Source of the DNA: Firmicutes bacterium ADurb.Bin193
GTDB taxonomy: Bacteria > Bacillota > Clostridia > Monoglobales > Firm-18
Direction of reading: 5' to 3'
Length of the DNA: 64,000 nt
NCBI GenBank assembly: GCA_002070105.1
Contig: MWCQ01000009.1
Span: 41,514-105,513, forward strand
Positions within the stretch are counted from its first letter, which is position 1; each line of letters begins with the position of its first letter. Under the pieces are notes generated by a model. The model searched no databases and was not told the origin of the DNA. It saw only the letters and a list, made by a program, of their open reading frames with translations. This document shows positions 52,406 to 62,457 of the stretch, piece by piece. The translations under genes and the position numbers were made by a program.

Positions 52406-53143
52406 TTACTGTCTGTTTTGTATGCCGAGCCACGAGAATATCTTTTTAATCTGGTCGTCCCAGCGCTTCCATTCGTGGCCGCCGCTTCCCTCTTTATATG
52501 TATAATCGAAGCCGAGATTCTTAATGTAATCCCTGAATCTTATGTTGTCCTCATACAAAAAATCATCTGTTCCGCACCACTGATATAATCGGGGCTTTTG
52601 CTCCGCTTTTGATGCCTTTTTCGCAAGATAGAAAAGGTCATTTTCAGAATTTTCGAGCGGATAAGAAAACACCGCGCTCATATCATATTCGCTTGCAAGT
52701 CTTGCAATATCGACAGTCCCCGAAAAGGACGCCGCCGCAGAAAATTTTTCGGGTGCGGACAGAGCGAACTTAAAAGCGCCGTAACCGCCCATTGAAAGCC
52801 CCGCAATATATGTATCGCTTCTGTCGGGCGAAAGATTAAAGCTTTCGGTACAAAAGGGTATAAGCTCGTTTAATATATAGCTGTAACAGTCATACGCCCC
52901 GCAGACCATGTCGGTATAAAAGCTCCTGAACCCGTCGGGCATGACAACCGCAATGTTTCGAAAACGCACATACCTCTCTATTGAGGTTTGGGCGCACCAT
53001 GCGTTTTCGTTATCCGAATAGCCGTGCAGCAGATACAATACCGGAAGCGGAGTATTTGGTTCTCTCTTATCGGGCAGTATTGCGTTTATTCCGGTAGCTT
53101 TATTTAGAATTTGTGATTTATAGTTGATTTTCAGAAGTGCCAC
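52406..53143 (-). CDS. Esterase of the S-formylglutathione / tributyrin esterase family
   Basis: A 245-residue alpha/beta hydrolase. The nucleophile motif GLSMGG (Ser at about 117), Asp in CGTDDF and His in GGHEW form the catalytic triad. It resembles EstA/FrmB-type esterases that cleave short acyl esters, including acetyl groups on sugars. No signal peptide, so it is cytoplasmic. Substrate unknown. It is 212 bases after mutS2 on the same strand. Confidence 0.88.
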   Translation of the reverse strand: MALLKINYKSQILNKATGINAILPDKREPNTPLPVLYLLHGYSDNENAWCAQTSIERYVRFRNIAVVMPDGFRSFYTDMVCGAYDCYSYILNELIPFCTESFNLSPDRSDTYIAGLSMGGYGAFKFALSAPEKFSAAASFSGTVDIARLASEYDMSAVFSYPLENSENDLFYLAKKASKAEQKPRLYQWCGTDDFLYEDNIRFRDYIKNLGFDYTYKEGSGGHEWKRWDDQIKKIFSWLGIQNRQ

Positions 53144-53221
53144 AATATCAGTCCTTACGGTATTATAATTCTGTTGTTGGGTGCGAGCACCGTGCGCATC
53201 GGGAATATGTAAAGTTATTTA

Positions 53222-53357
53222 CCTTTACAGCGTACCGGGATCGTCAAGTCCTGAATAAAACAAGGATTGTATATATAATATATTTGTTTGCTTTTTTTGT
53301 CAATACAAATTCTGCCTTTACGGTGTACCTGTGCGGCGTGCCGGGTCGTCAAGCCCT
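53222..53357 (-). repeat. Two diverged ~30-base direct repeats in the mutS2-esterase gap
   Basis: The sequence cctttacRgYgtacc ... ggRtcgtcaagYcct appears at 53222-53252 and, in an extended form, at 53315-53357. The second reaches the mutS2 stop codon. Small and unrecognised. Confidence 0.4.
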
Positions 53358-55722
53358 ACTGTTTCAATTCTACAACGGTTACGCCGGCTTCGCCCTCGCC
53401 GAAGGTTCCGAGGCGGTATGACTTAACATGGGGGTGATGCTTCAGCATATCGTGTATACCCTTTCTCAAAACGCCTGTGCCCTTACCATGAATTATCGTA
53501 ACGGTTCCGAGCGAAGCAAGATATGCGTCGTCTATATATTTTTCCGTAACAACAAGTGCATCGTCAAGCGTACTGCCCCGAAGGTCAATCTCGCTTTTCA
53601 TGCCGAGCGAGCGAAGTCCCGTTGATTTTTGGCCGGAATACATCTTTGATTCCTTTTCGGTGTCCTGAACAAGACGGAGATTTGAAATATGTGAATTGAT
53701 TTTCAAAATCCCGACCTGAACCGTCACGGTGCCGTCGCTTTTAGGGGGTGAAATTACAGTACCCTTTTGTTCTATATCGATTAAATATACCGTATTCCCT
53801 GCTATAAGATTTAAGGGTGCGTTACCCGTTACCTTCCGCTTTGAGGTCACAACCCTGTCGGTTTCTTTAAGCTTTTCGTTAAGCCTTCTTTTGGCTTCGT
53901 TTATCGCCTTGTTAATCTCCTTTGCTTCCTTAAGCTTCTGCGCCTTTTTTATTTCTTCGATGATTTCCTCCGCCTCGCGCTTTGCCTCTTCGATTATTCG
54001 CCGTGCTTCGCGCCTTGCGTTTTCGCTTAATTTTTGCTTTGCCTCGTCTATTTTTTCCTTTTCGGACTCTATCTCCGTCTTTAACCGCTCCGCTTCCTGC
54101 CTGTATCTGTTTGCGGCTTGCTGCTCCGCCTCCGCCTCGGCTCTGCTTCTTTCAAGGTCGCTTATTACATCTTCAAAGCGTATGGTCTCCTCGGTAAGAT
54201 GCCTTTGCGCCTCGTCGATAACATAATCGGGAAGCCCGAGCCTTTTGGAAATCGCAAACGCATTGCTTTTACCGGGTATGCCTGTCAAAAGCCGGTATGT
54301 CGGGCGCAACGAGTTTACATCAAACTCGCAGGAGGCGTTTTCAACACCATCGGTCGTAAGAGCGTAAAGCTTTATTTCGCTGTAATGCGTAGTTGCGACG
54401 GTAGTTGCCCCTACGCTTTTTATATGCTTCAATATCGCCACGGCAAGCGCCGCACCCTCTGTCGGGTCGGTTCCCGCGCCAAGCTCGTCCATAAGCACAA
54501 GCGAATTTGAGGTTATTTCGCCTAAAATGCTCACGATATTGGTCATGTGGGATGAAAAAGTGCTGAGCGACTGTTCAATACTCTGTTCATCGCCTATATC
54601 CGCGAAAACGCTGTCAAACACGCAAAGCTCCGTTCCCTCTTCGGCGGGAACCGCAAGCCCGGCCGCCGCCATCAGGCAGAAAAGCCCTATCGTCTTTAGA
54701 GATACCGTCTTTCCCCCCGTGTTGGGGCCTGTTATAACAAGCGTTTTATATCCCTTACCGAGGCTTACCGTTATCGGAACAACTGTTTTGGGGTCTAAAA
54801 GCGGGTGTCTTCCCTTTACTATACTTATTATCCCTTCGCCGTTAAGCTTGGGGACAACCGCATCGGTTTTTACGGCAAGCCGGGCCTTTGCGAAAAGAAA
54901 GTCTATCTCACCGATTATTTTTTGATTTACAAAAAGAGAATGGGTTATTTGGGATACCAAAACCGTTAGTTCGGATAAAATGCGCTCAATCTCCGCACTC
55001 TCCTTAACCTCAAGCTCACGAAGCGCGTTGTTCCCCTCCACCACGGCGTTGGGCTCGATAAAAAGCGTTGCGCCCGTAGACGACATATCGTGGACAATAC
55101 CTCCCACCTCGCTTTTATGCTCCGCCTTTACGGGCACGACATATCGCCCGTCACGCAAGGTTATAATCGATTCCTGAAGATATTTCTGATACTTGCGGGA
55201 GTGTATCATATTGTTAAGATGCTCCCTTATTTTTGCATGGGTATTTGCTATCTGCCGTCTTATTGAAGCAAGGGTCGGGCTTGCACTGTCCGCTATTTCG
55301 TCCTCCGAAATGATTGCGCCGAAAATAGCCTCCTCCGTCTTTCTGTCAGCGGTAAGGCTGTCAAAATAAAAGTCTATAAGGCGCGGCTTTGCCCTGTCCT
55401 CTTTGTAATAGCTTATAAGGGTTCTCGCAGTGCGCAAAACCTGTGCTACGCCGAGAAGCTCCGCCGTGCTTAATACACCGCCCGCCTCGGCACGCCTTAT
55501 CGCGCCCGATATGTCCCCCGCTTCGCCGATTGCGGGAATGGGTCGTTTTATGTAAAACGCGATTGCCTCCGAAAGCTCGTCCGCAAGCTTTTGAGCATCG
55601 GAAAGCGCACAAAGCGGAGTAAGCTCCTCCGCTTTGCGCCTTCCGAATATGCCGACAGCTTCATTTTTCAAAAGCTCTCTTATTTTATCGAATTCAAGCA
55701 TCGCCAAAGTTTTAGAATTCAT
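53356..55722 (-). CDS. mutS2: MutS2 endonuclease / ribosome-rescue ATPase
   Basis: A 788-residue protein. It has an N-terminal core-like region, a Walker A loop GPNTGGKT and the DELGAGTDP ABC-type motif in the middle, a long charged coiled coil (about 515-635) and a C-terminal Smr domain with DLRGSTLDDAL and HGKGTGVL. MutS2 suppresses recombination or separates collided ribosomes; the Smr nuclease domain is intact. Full length. Confidence 0.95.
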   Translation of the reverse strand: MNSKTLAMLEFDKIRELLKNEAVGIFGRRKAEELTPLCALSDAQKLADELSEAIAFYIKRPIPAIGEAGDISGAIRRAEAGGVLSTAELLGVAQVLRTARTLISYYKEDRAKPRLIDFYFDSLTADRKTEEAIFGAIISEDEIADSASPTLASIRRQIANTHAKIREHLNNMIHSRKYQKYLQESIITLRDGRYVVPVKAEHKSEVGGIVHDMSSTGATLFIEPNAVVEGNNALRELEVKESAEIERILSELTVLVSQITHSLFVNQKIIGEIDFLFAKARLAVKTDAVVPKLNGEGIISIVKGRHPLLDPKTVVPITVSLGKGYKTLVITGPNTGGKTVSLKTIGLFCLMAAAGLAVPAEEGTELCVFDSVFADIGDEQSIEQSLSTFSSHMTNIVSILGEITSNSLVLMDELGAGTDPTEGAALAVAILKHIKSVGATTVATTHYSEIKLYALTTDGVENASCEFDVNSLRPTYRLLTGIPGKSNAFAISKRLGLPDYVIDEAQRHLTEETIRFEDVISDLERSRAEAEAEQQAANRYRQEAERLKTEIESEKEKIDEAKQKLSENARREARRIIEEAKREAEEIIEEIKKAQKLKEAKEINKAINEAKRRLNEKLKETDRVVTSKRKVTGNAPLNLIAGNTVYLIDIEQKGTVISPPKSDGTVTVQVGILKINSHISNLRLVQDTEKESKMYSGQKSTGLRSLGMKSEIDLRGSTLDDALVVTEKYIDDAYLASLGTVTIIHGKGTGVLRKGIHDMLKHHPHVKSYRLGTFGEGEAGVTVVELKQ

Positions 55723-55743
55723 CTTAGCGTACTACCCTCTTTG

Positions 55744-57036
55744 TTATGAAACGGATTCCTTTTTAATCCTGGGCTTCCACGAAGTCTTTTGTTTAATAGG
55801 CTTCCTGGTTTCATTCAGCACAAGCTTCGGAACCTCTCCGTCCGTCACACATTCTTTTTCAATAATAACCTTTTCTATTTTAGTGTTGGACGGCATTTCA
55901 AACATAATATCCATCATTGTTTCTTCCATTATTGAGCGCAAGCCCCTTGCGCCCGTGTTGCGGCTGATCGCCTTTTTCGCAATCGCCGCTAAAGCTTCGT
56001 CGGTAAATTCAAGCATGACATCGTCATATTCAAAGATCTTCTGATACTGACGGACAAGTGAGTTTTTAGGCTCTACAAGTATTCTGATAAGAGCTTCCTC
56101 GTCCAAAAGGTCAAGCGTGGTTACAATGGGAAGCCTTCCGATAAACTCAGGAATTAACCCGTATTTGAGCAGATCCTGAGGAAGAATATTTGCAAGAATT
56201 TCGCCGATGCGCTGCTGAGTTCTGCTAACAATTTCAGCGCCGAAGCCGAGAAGCTTTTTGCCTATTCTCGCCTCTATTATCTTCTCAATTCCGTCAAATG
56301 CACCGCCGCAGATGAACAGTATATTTGTTGTGTCTATCTGAATAAACTCCTGATGGGGGTGCTTTCTTCCGCCCTGAGGAGGAACAGAGGCTACGGTTCC
56401 CTCAAGTATCTTAAGGAGCGCCTGCTGAACGCCCTCACCGCTAACATCACGGGTTATGGACGGATTTTCGGTCTTTCTTGTAATTTTGTCAATCTCATCA
56501 ATATAAATTATACCGCGCTCGGCACTTTCGATATCATAATCCGCCGCCTGTATAAGCTTTAAAAGAATGTTCTCTACATCCTCGCCGACATAGCCCGCCT
56601 CTGTCAGAGATGTGGCGTCGGCAATAGCAAACGGAACATTAAGAATTTTCGCAAGAGTCTGCGCCAAAAGAGTTTTGCCCGAACCGGTCGGTCCGAGCAA
56701 AAGCACATTGCTCTTTTGGATTTCAACATCGTCGAAAATCGGCTCGTTTATCCTTTTGTAGTGGTTGTAAACAGCGACGCTGAGCGTCTTTTTTGCCACT
56801 TCCTGCCCTATGACATAATCGTCGAGAATTTTTTTGATTTCCTTAGGCTTAGGAACATCGGTAATAACGCCCGAAGAAATTATATCAAAGTCATCCTGTT
56901 CGATAATGTCAAAGCAAAGCTCAACACATTCGTTACAGATATAAACGCCCGGTCCTGCGACAAGCCGTTTTACCTGATCCTGATTTTTACCGCAGAAGGA
57001 ACATTTAAGCTGTTTCTTTTCCTCGAATTTGCTCAC
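55744..57036 (-). CDS. clpX: ATP-dependent Clp protease ATP-binding subunit ClpX
   Basis: A 430-residue unfoldase. The N-terminal zinc finger has CSFCGK and CNECVELC; Walker A is GPTGSGKT near 120; the pore loop GYVGED and IGF-type loop follow; sensor motif GARGLR near the end. It feeds substrates to ClpP, whose gene lies 66 bases upstream. The GTG at 57036 is chosen since the GTG at 57045 is part of the GGAGTG site. Confidence 0.95.
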   Translation of the reverse strand: MSKFEEKKQLKCSFCGKNQDQVKRLVAGPGVYICNECVELCFDIIEQDDFDIISSGVITDVPKPKEIKKILDDYVIGQEVAKKTLSVAVYNHYKRINEPIFDDVEIQKSNVLLLGPTGSGKTLLAQTLAKILNVPFAIADATSLTEAGYVGEDVENILLKLIQAADYDIESAERGIIYIDEIDKITRKTENPSITRDVSGEGVQQALLKILEGTVASVPPQGGRKHPHQEFIQIDTTNILFICGGAFDGIEKIIEARIGKKLLGFGAEIVSRTQQRIGEILANILPQDLLKYGLIPEFIGRLPIVTTLDLLDEEALIRILVEPKNSLVRQYQKIFEYDDVMLEFTDEALAAIAKKAISRNTGARGLRSIMEETMMDIMFEMPSNTKIEKVIIEKECVTDGEVPKLVLNETRKPIKQKTSWKPRIKKESVS

Positions 57037-57102
57037 AATTATCACTCCATATTAGTTTTGAGGACTTTTTTGTCTTTAATAAGGGCAGGGCGTAACGGCT
57101 TT

Positions 57103-57690
57103 CTAAGCTCCTCGCTTGAATAAAACCTTATCCACAATACCGTATTCCACAGCCTCGCCCGCGCTCATAAAATTATCCCTTTCGGTGTCCCTCTCAATAA
57201 CCTCAAGAGGCTTTCCGGTGTATCGCGCCAAAATCTCGTTTAGTGTCTTTCTCATTTTTATTATTCTGTCAGAATGAATTTTTATATCCGTCGCCTGACC
57301 GTGCATACCGCCGGTGGGCTGATGAATCATAATTTCACTGTTGGGAAGGGCAAATCTTTTCCCCTTTGTTCCCGCCGCAAGCAAAAACGCACCCATGCTT
57401 GCCGCCATTCCCACACATATTGTGGATACATCGCATTTTATAAACTGCATTGTGTCATGTATCGCCATGCCTGCGGTTATCGACCCGCCCGGACTGTTGA
57501 TATAAAAGTTAATGTCACGGTCAGGGTCGTCACCCTCCAAAAACAGCATCTGTGCCACTACAAGACTTGCCGTAACATCATTGACTTCTTCGCCGAGGAA
57601 AATAATACGGTCTTTCAGTAGCCTTGAATATATGTCATACGACCTTTCTCCTCTGTTTGTCTGTTCGATTACCATTGGCACCAAGCTCAT
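57103..57690 (-). CDS. clpP: ATP-dependent Clp protease proteolytic subunit
   Basis: A 195-residue serine protease. The nucleophile Ser lies in GMAASMGAF (about 98), His in MIHQP (about 123) and Asp further on. It forms tetradecamers and is fed by ClpX. It lies between tig and clpX, which is the standard gene order. ATG 57690 follows GGAGAGGG. Confidence 0.96.
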   Translation of the reverse strand: MSLVPMVIEQTNRGERSYDIYSRLLKDRIIFLGEEVNDVTASLVVAQMLFLEGDDPDRDINFYINSPGGSITAGMAIHDTMQFIKCDVSTICVGMAASMGAFLLAAGTKGKRFALPNSEIMIHQPTGGMHGQATDIKIHSDRIIKMRKTLNEILARYTGKPLEVIERDTERDNFMSAGEAVEYGIVDKVLFKRGA

Positions 57691-57714
57691 ATTTTCCCTC
57701 TCCTTTTATGTATA

Positions 57715-58992
57715 TTATTTAATCTTGGCGTTTGCTACAATTAATTCAACCGCGCCCCTTATCTTAAGCTCTCTTTCAACGCTTTCCGAAGGAATGTACT
57801 TTTTAACATCTTCGGACTTCATATTCTGCATTTTTGCAATACTCTCGTATTCCGCTTCAATAGCCTCCGGCGTAGCTGTAATGTCCTCTGCCTTTACAAT
57901 CGCTTCAAGCACAAGGTCGGTCTTAACCTGATTTTCGGCCTGCGGTTTCATGTTGTTTTTAAACTCATCAATAGTAGTGCCCGTAAGCTCGGTATACTTT
58001 TCCATGTTAAGCCCCTGCTGCATAAGCCGTCTTTCCAAGTTTCGGATTTGCATTTCGACTTCCGAATCTATCATACACTGCGGAATAGTAACGGTAGCAT
58101 CCTCGACAACAGCTTCAATCGCAAGCCTTTCCGTTTCGGATTTCCGCCTGTTTTCCGCTTCGGTTGTCAGCTTTTGTTTTATGTCTTTTTTAAACTCGGC
58201 AAGAGTATCAAACTCCGAAACATCCTTTGCAAATTCATCGTCCGCTTCAGGAAGCTCTTTTGTCTTAATACTGTAAATTTTCACCTTAAACTCGACATCC
58301 GCGCCCCTTAAATCTTCGGCATGATAGTCATCGGGGAAGGTTACCTTAATTATAAAATCGTCGCCCGCCTCCCTGCCGACAAGCTGTTCCTCAAAGCCGG
58401 GGATAAAATGCCCCGAACCTATGGTAAGCTCATAACCTGTTCCTTCGCCGCCAGGGAACTTTACGCCGTCCTTATACCCTGTAAAGTCAATCGTCACAAT
58501 ATCGCCGTTTGCAACGGGTCTGTCGGAAACGGTGATAATCCTTGCGTTCCTCTCGCGATACTTTTCAATCTCTTCGTCTACCTCTTTATCGCTTACATTA
58601 TACTCAACTTTTTTTATTTTTATACCCTTGTATTTGCCGAGCGCAACCTCAGGCTTTACCGTAACCGTTGCCTTTATAACAAGGTTTTTACCGTCGCCGA
58701 TTTCTAAAACCTCAATATCGGGTCTGTCAACAGGCTCTATTTTAACCTCATCGATTGCCTCGCTGTAAGCATCGGGAAAGAGTATATTTATAGCCTCCTC
58801 ATAGAAAATGCCCTCACCGTAGTATTGCTCGATGATTTTTCTGGGAGCTTTGCCTTTTCTGAAGCCGGGAACATTAAAACGACCTGCATTTTTCGTAAAA
58901 GCCTTTTTGATACCCTCCTCAAATTTTTCGGCATCGATTTCAATGCGTAACTCCGCCGTATTATTCTCTAACTTTTCTAATTTTGCCGACAT
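57715..58992 (-). CDS. tig: Trigger factor
   Basis: A 425-residue ribosome-bound chaperone. The N-terminal ribosome-binding domain contains GFRKGKAPR (about 42-50), the peptidyl-prolyl isomerase domain spans about 150-235 (DGDIVTIDFTGY), and the helical C-terminal chaperone domain completes it. ATG 58992 follows AAAGGAAA; the upstream ATG at 59022 is unlikely. First gene of the tig-clpP-clpX-mutS2 run. Confidence 0.95.
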   Translation of the reverse strand: MSAKLEKLENNTAELRIEIDAEKFEEGIKKAFTKNAGRFNVPGFRKGKAPRKIIEQYYGEGIFYEEAINILFPDAYSEAIDEVKIEPVDRPDIEVLEIGDGKNLVIKATVTVKPEVALGKYKGIKIKKVEYNVSDKEVDEEIEKYRERNARIITVSDRPVANGDIVTIDFTGYKDGVKFPGGEGTGYELTIGSGHFIPGFEEQLVGREAGDDFIIKVTFPDDYHAEDLRGADVEFKVKIYSIKTKELPEADDEFAKDVSEFDTLAEFKKDIKQKLTTEAENRRKSETERLAIEAVVEDATVTIPQCMIDSEVEMQIRNLERRLMQQGLNMEKYTELTGTTIDEFKNNMKPQAENQVKTDLVLEAIVKAEDITATPEAIEAEYESIAKMQNMKSEDVKKYIPSESVERELKIRGAVELIVANAKIK

Positions 58993-59045
58993 ATTAAGTT
59001 TCCTTTCGTGGTAGAATTTCATCTTATTATATATTATAGCACATT

Positions 59046-59720
59046 TTATAAGATTTTCAAAGGATTAAATTTCAGAAAATCGCACGAAACAAGGCTGAAT
59101 TTTATGCCTTTTGTTGTGCCGTTTACCGCATTTTTTTGCGCCCTGCCGTGCAAATGGCCGTAAACGCATATTTGCACGCCGTTTTTTTTCAAAATCGATA
59201 TAAACTCACCGTCCGGCGGATAGTGAAGCGCAACGACAATCCTCTTGGGATTGGACTTTAAAGCGGAGCGAAGCGAAAGCTCAAGCCTCTCCTTCTCGCG
59301 GTTATATAATTTCATATCCTCACTGTCGTTTGTCGAAAGCTGCCATCCCTTTGTGCCGCATATAGCTGTATCTTCATACATAAAATAATTGTTGTGAAGA
59401 AAATCTATTGTATCAAAGCCGTTTTCACTGCAAAATTTTTTTTGTTTGCTGACGGTCGACCACCAGTAGTCGTGATTACCCTTACTTATTATTTTTTGTC
59501 CGGGAAGACTGTTAATAAAAGCAAAATCCTCCTTCGCGTTTTCAAGGTATGTAGCCCATGAAATATCGCCGTTTACAATCACGACATCGGAAGGCGTGAC
59601 GACCTGTGTCCAACATTCTTTTAATTTTTGTTCATGGTTTTCCCAGCCGCCGCCGAAAATATCCATCGGTTTGTCGGCGCCGAGGGAAAGGTGTAAATCG
59701 GATATAGCAAAAAGCGCCAT
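59046..59720 (-). CDS. Metallophosphoesterase
   Basis: A 224-residue calcineurin-like phosphoesterase. Metal motifs are DLHL near 8-11, GDISW near 51, GNHDYWW near 80, H in ALHYPP and GHLHG later. It matches the small clostridial metallophosphoesterase family with no known substrate. ATG 59720 follows AGGAGA; the ATG at 59744 does not. It lies 53 bases upstream of tig on the same strand. Confidence 0.9.
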   Translation of the reverse strand: MALFAISDLHLSLGADKPMDIFGGGWENHEQKLKECWTQVVTPSDVVIVNGDISWATYLENAKEDFAFINSLPGQKIISKGNHDYWWSTVSKQKKFCSENGFDTIDFLHNNYFMYEDTAICGTKGWQLSTNDSEDMKLYNREKERLELSLRSALKSNPKRIVVALHYPPDGEFISILKKNGVQICVYGHLHGRAQKNAVNGTTKGIKFSLVSCDFLKFNPLKIL

Positions 59721-59805
59721 AAAAAATCTCCTGTTTTCTATCAATATCGTATGAGTATAAAATACTAATAATTATCACAAAATAAACCTGGGAGAGTGAT
59801 AAAAG

Positions 59806-59973
59806 ATGGATAAATCAAAAGATATTATACCCGAAATTGATTGCACGGTAACCTCATGCACCTACAACACAGCAAAAAAATGCGCGGCAAGCCACATTCA
59901 TGTAGGCTCCAAAAACTCTGACTATTCTGAATTTGCGGACTGTATAACATATACTCCGCGTACAGAGGGCTGA
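59806..59973 (+). CDS. Small DUF1540-type cysteine protein
   Basis: A 55-residue protein too short for routine gene finders. It has the family's cysteine pattern (C-x4-C, then CAASHIHVG and a final C in FADC) and ends in PRTEG. Such proteins are found in spore-formers and are probably zinc-binding. ATG 59806 follows a GGAGAG site (59791-59796) at suitable spacing. Between two minus-strand genes. The terminator at 59995 supports an actual transcript. Confidence 0.75.
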   Translation: MDKSKDIIPEIDCTVTSCTYNTAKKCAASHIHVGSKNSDYSEFADCITYTPRTEG

Positions 59974-59994
59974 GCATAACAAAATAATGTCTTA

Positions 59995-60030
59995 ATGTCA
60001 TTCCGTCTTTTATCGGAATGACATTTTTTT
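59995..60030 (+). terminator. Terminator of the DUF1540 gene
   Basis: Eleven-base arms ATGTCATTCCG / CGGAATGACAT and seven T. Confidence 0.85.
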
Positions 60031-60048
60031 GTGCGGTGAGTAAAGGAT

Positions 60049-60074
60049 TGTCATTTTGAGCGTAGCGAAGAATC
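60049..60074 (+). repeat. Fragment of the TGTCATTxTGAGCGxAGCGAAGAATC dispersed repeat
   Basis: It matches the widespread intergenic repeat sequence of this type, here without a second end. A fuller copy is at 61778-61836. Confidence 0.7.
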
Positions 60075-60139
60075 AGAATAAATTCATAATGTATTCTTTA
60101 CTTTATTCCATTCATACGGAATAACATCCTTTTGACATA

Positions 60140-61633
60140 TTACAGTTTTAACTTTGAGTTAATAAACTCCTTCATTTCCGCTTTGTCAATAGAATCGGGG
60201 AAACGGATCTCCTTGCTTTTAAGCGCTTTAAGCGAATTCGGAATCTTCATTCCCGCAAGGTGCGAAAGCTCCTCCAACAGTGTAAATTCATCCGTATTTT
60301 CGGATTTTCCCCTTATTGCCTCAAGGACATCCTTATTGAACTTAAACGGGCTTGCAGTCGAAAGAATTATTGATTTTGTGTCGTCGCCCGTTTCAAAAAG
60401 ATACTGGTCGTAAACATTTTTACCAACGGCGGTGTGCGGGTCCATAATATAGCCGTATGCCTCAAAGGTATCCTTTATCGAAAAAAGAGTATCCTCCTCG
60501 TTGCAGAAGCCTCCCCACAAAACCTCTTTGATTTTCTGTTTGGTGATGTCGGGGACCTCATACTCGCCCTTTGACGAAAGCGATTCCATCCAGTCTTTTA
60601 TCCTTACTCTGTCCTTGCCCGTTATGTCGTATAAAAACCTTTCAAGGTTGCTTGAAACAAGAATATCCATGGACGGCGACGAGGTCCGGTAAAAACTTCT
60701 GTTCCTTGAGTAAACGCCCGTATTTATAAAATCCGTAAGTACATTGTTTTTGTTGGACGCGCAAATAAGCTTGTTTATCGGAAGCCCCATAAGCTTTGCG
60801 TAATATCCTGCAAGGATATCGCCGAAATTCCCGGTCGGAACAACAAAGTTAACCTGCTCGCCGGACTTAATTTCCTCGCTTTTTAAAAGGTCGCAGTATG
60901 CGGAAAAATAATATACAATCTGCGGAACAAGCCGTCCCCAGTTTATCGAGTTTGCGGAGGACAGCATATATCCCTTTTTGTCAAGCTCGCTTTTGTACTC
61001 TTCGTCCGTAAAGATTTGCTTTACGGCGGTTTGGGCATCGTCAAAATTACCTAATATCCCGCCGACGGCAACATTTTCGCCTTCCTGCGTGGTCATCTGA
61101 AGCTTTTGTATTCCCGATACTCCGCTTTCGGGATAGAAAACCGCAATTTTGGTTCCCGCAACATCACGAAAGCCCTCCAAAGCCGCCTTTCCCGTATCTC
61201 CGGAGGTTGCGACAAGAATTACCGCAGTTCTGCCGTCGCCCGTTTTTTCAATCGAGCGGGTTAAAAGGTGCGGAAGAATCTGAAGCGCGACATCCTTAAA
61301 CGCACAGGTCAGCCCGTGCCAAAGCTCCAAAAAATAAACCTGATTGTTAAGCTTGTAGACAGGGGTTATGCTCTCGGTTTCAAATTTTGTTTTATTATAT
61401 GCCGCATTAACGCTGTCGCTTATCTCCTTGTCGGTAAAGTCGGTCAAAAAGCGGCGCAGTATATTAAATGCGCGGGCGTTGTAGCCGATTTCGGCCATTT
61501 TCTCAATCTCTTCGGGTAAGATTTTAGGGAAAAATCCGGGGACAAAAAGCCCGCCGTCCTTTGCAAGACCTTCCTTTATCGCCTCAGCACTTGTGCAGCT
61601 GTAATCCTTGCTTCTTGTACTTTGATATTCCAT
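60140..61633 (-). CDS. thrC: Threonine synthase
   Basis: A 497-residue PLP enzyme that makes threonine from phosphohomoserine. The PLP lysine is in FKDVALQ (within GLTCAFKDVA), the phosphate loop in SGDTGKAA and VPTGNFGD; length fits the yeast/E. coli-type class rather than the short class. ATG 61633 follows AAGGAGGA at good spacing; the TTG at 61642 touches that site. No other threonine genes are nearby. Confidence 0.95.
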   Translation of the reverse strand: MEYQSTRSKDYSCTSAEAIKEGLAKDGGLFVPGFFPKILPEEIEKMAEIGYNARAFNILRRFLTDFTDKEISDSVNAAYNKTKFETESITPVYKLNNQVYFLELWHGLTCAFKDVALQILPHLLTRSIEKTGDGRTAVILVATSGDTGKAALEGFRDVAGTKIAVFYPESGVSGIQKLQMTTQEGENVAVGGILGNFDDAQTAVKQIFTDEEYKSELDKKGYMLSSANSINWGRLVPQIVYYFSAYCDLLKSEEIKSGEQVNFVVPTGNFGDILAGYYAKLMGLPINKLICASNKNNVLTDFINTGVYSRNRSFYRTSSPSMDILVSSNLERFLYDITGKDRVRIKDWMESLSSKGEYEVPDITKQKIKEVLWGGFCNEEDTLFSIKDTFEAYGYIMDPHTAVGKNVYDQYLFETGDDTKSIILSTASPFKFNKDVLEAIRGKSENTDEFTLLEELSHLAGMKIPNSLKALKSKEIRFPDSIDKAEMKEFINSKLKL

Positions 61634-61642
61634 AAATCTCAA

Positions 61643-61959
61643 TCCTCCTTGGGGTTTGATTCCCCCAACGCTTAGTCCGACAACTTACATAATAATATAT
61701 TTTTCAAAAAAAGTAAAGTGTTTTATAATAATTCACCTATAAACAGGCTGTTATGCGTGTTTGGCATCCTACTCGATTGTCATCCTGAGCGAAGCGGAGG
61801 ATCTTAAAGATTCTTCGGCGCTGCCTCGGAATGACAAGACAAGTGTAGTTTCCTAATAATATGCAAAAAACAGCCCCGCCGTTTTGGTCGGCGAAGCTGA
61901 TTTGAATCGGTTAACCATAACAAAAGCCTGTTGAATGAAGGAATCTTACAATCGGGGGT
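61643..61959. other. Intergenic region with one dispersed repeat
   Basis: About 317 bases between thrC and the small P-loop gene. It holds the repeat at 61778-61836 and otherwise no gene or clear hairpin. Confidence 0.5.
61778..61836. repeat. Intergenic repeat with inverted ends (TGTCATxCTGAG ... CTCGGAATGACA)
   Basis: Terminal inverted repeats of about 12 bases enclose GCGAAGCGGAGGATC and AAAGATTCTTCG. This is a MITE-like dispersed sequence known in many bacterial genomes. Confidence 0.75.
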
Positions 61960-62376
61960 TTAATAGCTTATAAGGTATTTGTGTAGCCCGTCGGGCGCAT
62001 CCGCAGTGTCGGAGCTTACGGTAAGGGTAAATTTTATGTTAAACTGCTCTGATATTTTTTCAATGTATCCGAGGAAAGTCGAAAGCTTTTCCAAATCGGA
62101 ATTTACAATCTTTGTTACACTGTCGATAAAAATATGCGTAATATCGTAATCCCTTGAAATAATACCGCAGATAAAACCGTAAAACACTTTATAACTGTCA
62201 AGCTCAAAATCGGAGGTGTCAATAAAACGCACGGAAGACTTTAAGTCGAATTTATGCCTGTCACCCTTCATAATAAAAACAACAGTGCCGGTTTCTTCGA
62301 CAGCCGCGGAATTTGCCTTGTCGATGAAAGCCTTAGTCTTGCCGCTGCCCTTTGAACCCATAATTATACTTATCAT
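61960..62376 (-). CDS. Small P-loop NTPase-like protein, unknown function
   Basis: A 138-residue protein. Walker A is GSKGSGKTK at about 8-16. A Walker B-like segment (THIFIDSVTK, about 93-102) gives a hydrophobic run plus Asp. It is much shorter than typical ATPases and has no clear sensor motifs, so function is open. ATG 62376 follows GGAGGGCG. It lies upstream of pgi's end on the same strand, 81 bases after it. Confidence 0.65.
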   Translation of the reverse strand: MISIIMGSKGSGKTKAFIDKANSAAVEETGTVVFIMKGDRHKFDLKSSVRFIDTSDFELDSYKVFYGFICGIISRDYDITHIFIDSVTKIVNSDLEKLSTFLGYIEKISEQFNIKFTLTVSSDTADAPDGLHKYLISY

Positions 62377-62457
62377 TTTAAACGCCCTCCTTAAAAATAT
62401 TTTTCCTTCACTTATATTGTACTATATTGAAAACAATATATCAACCATATTTTCTTT

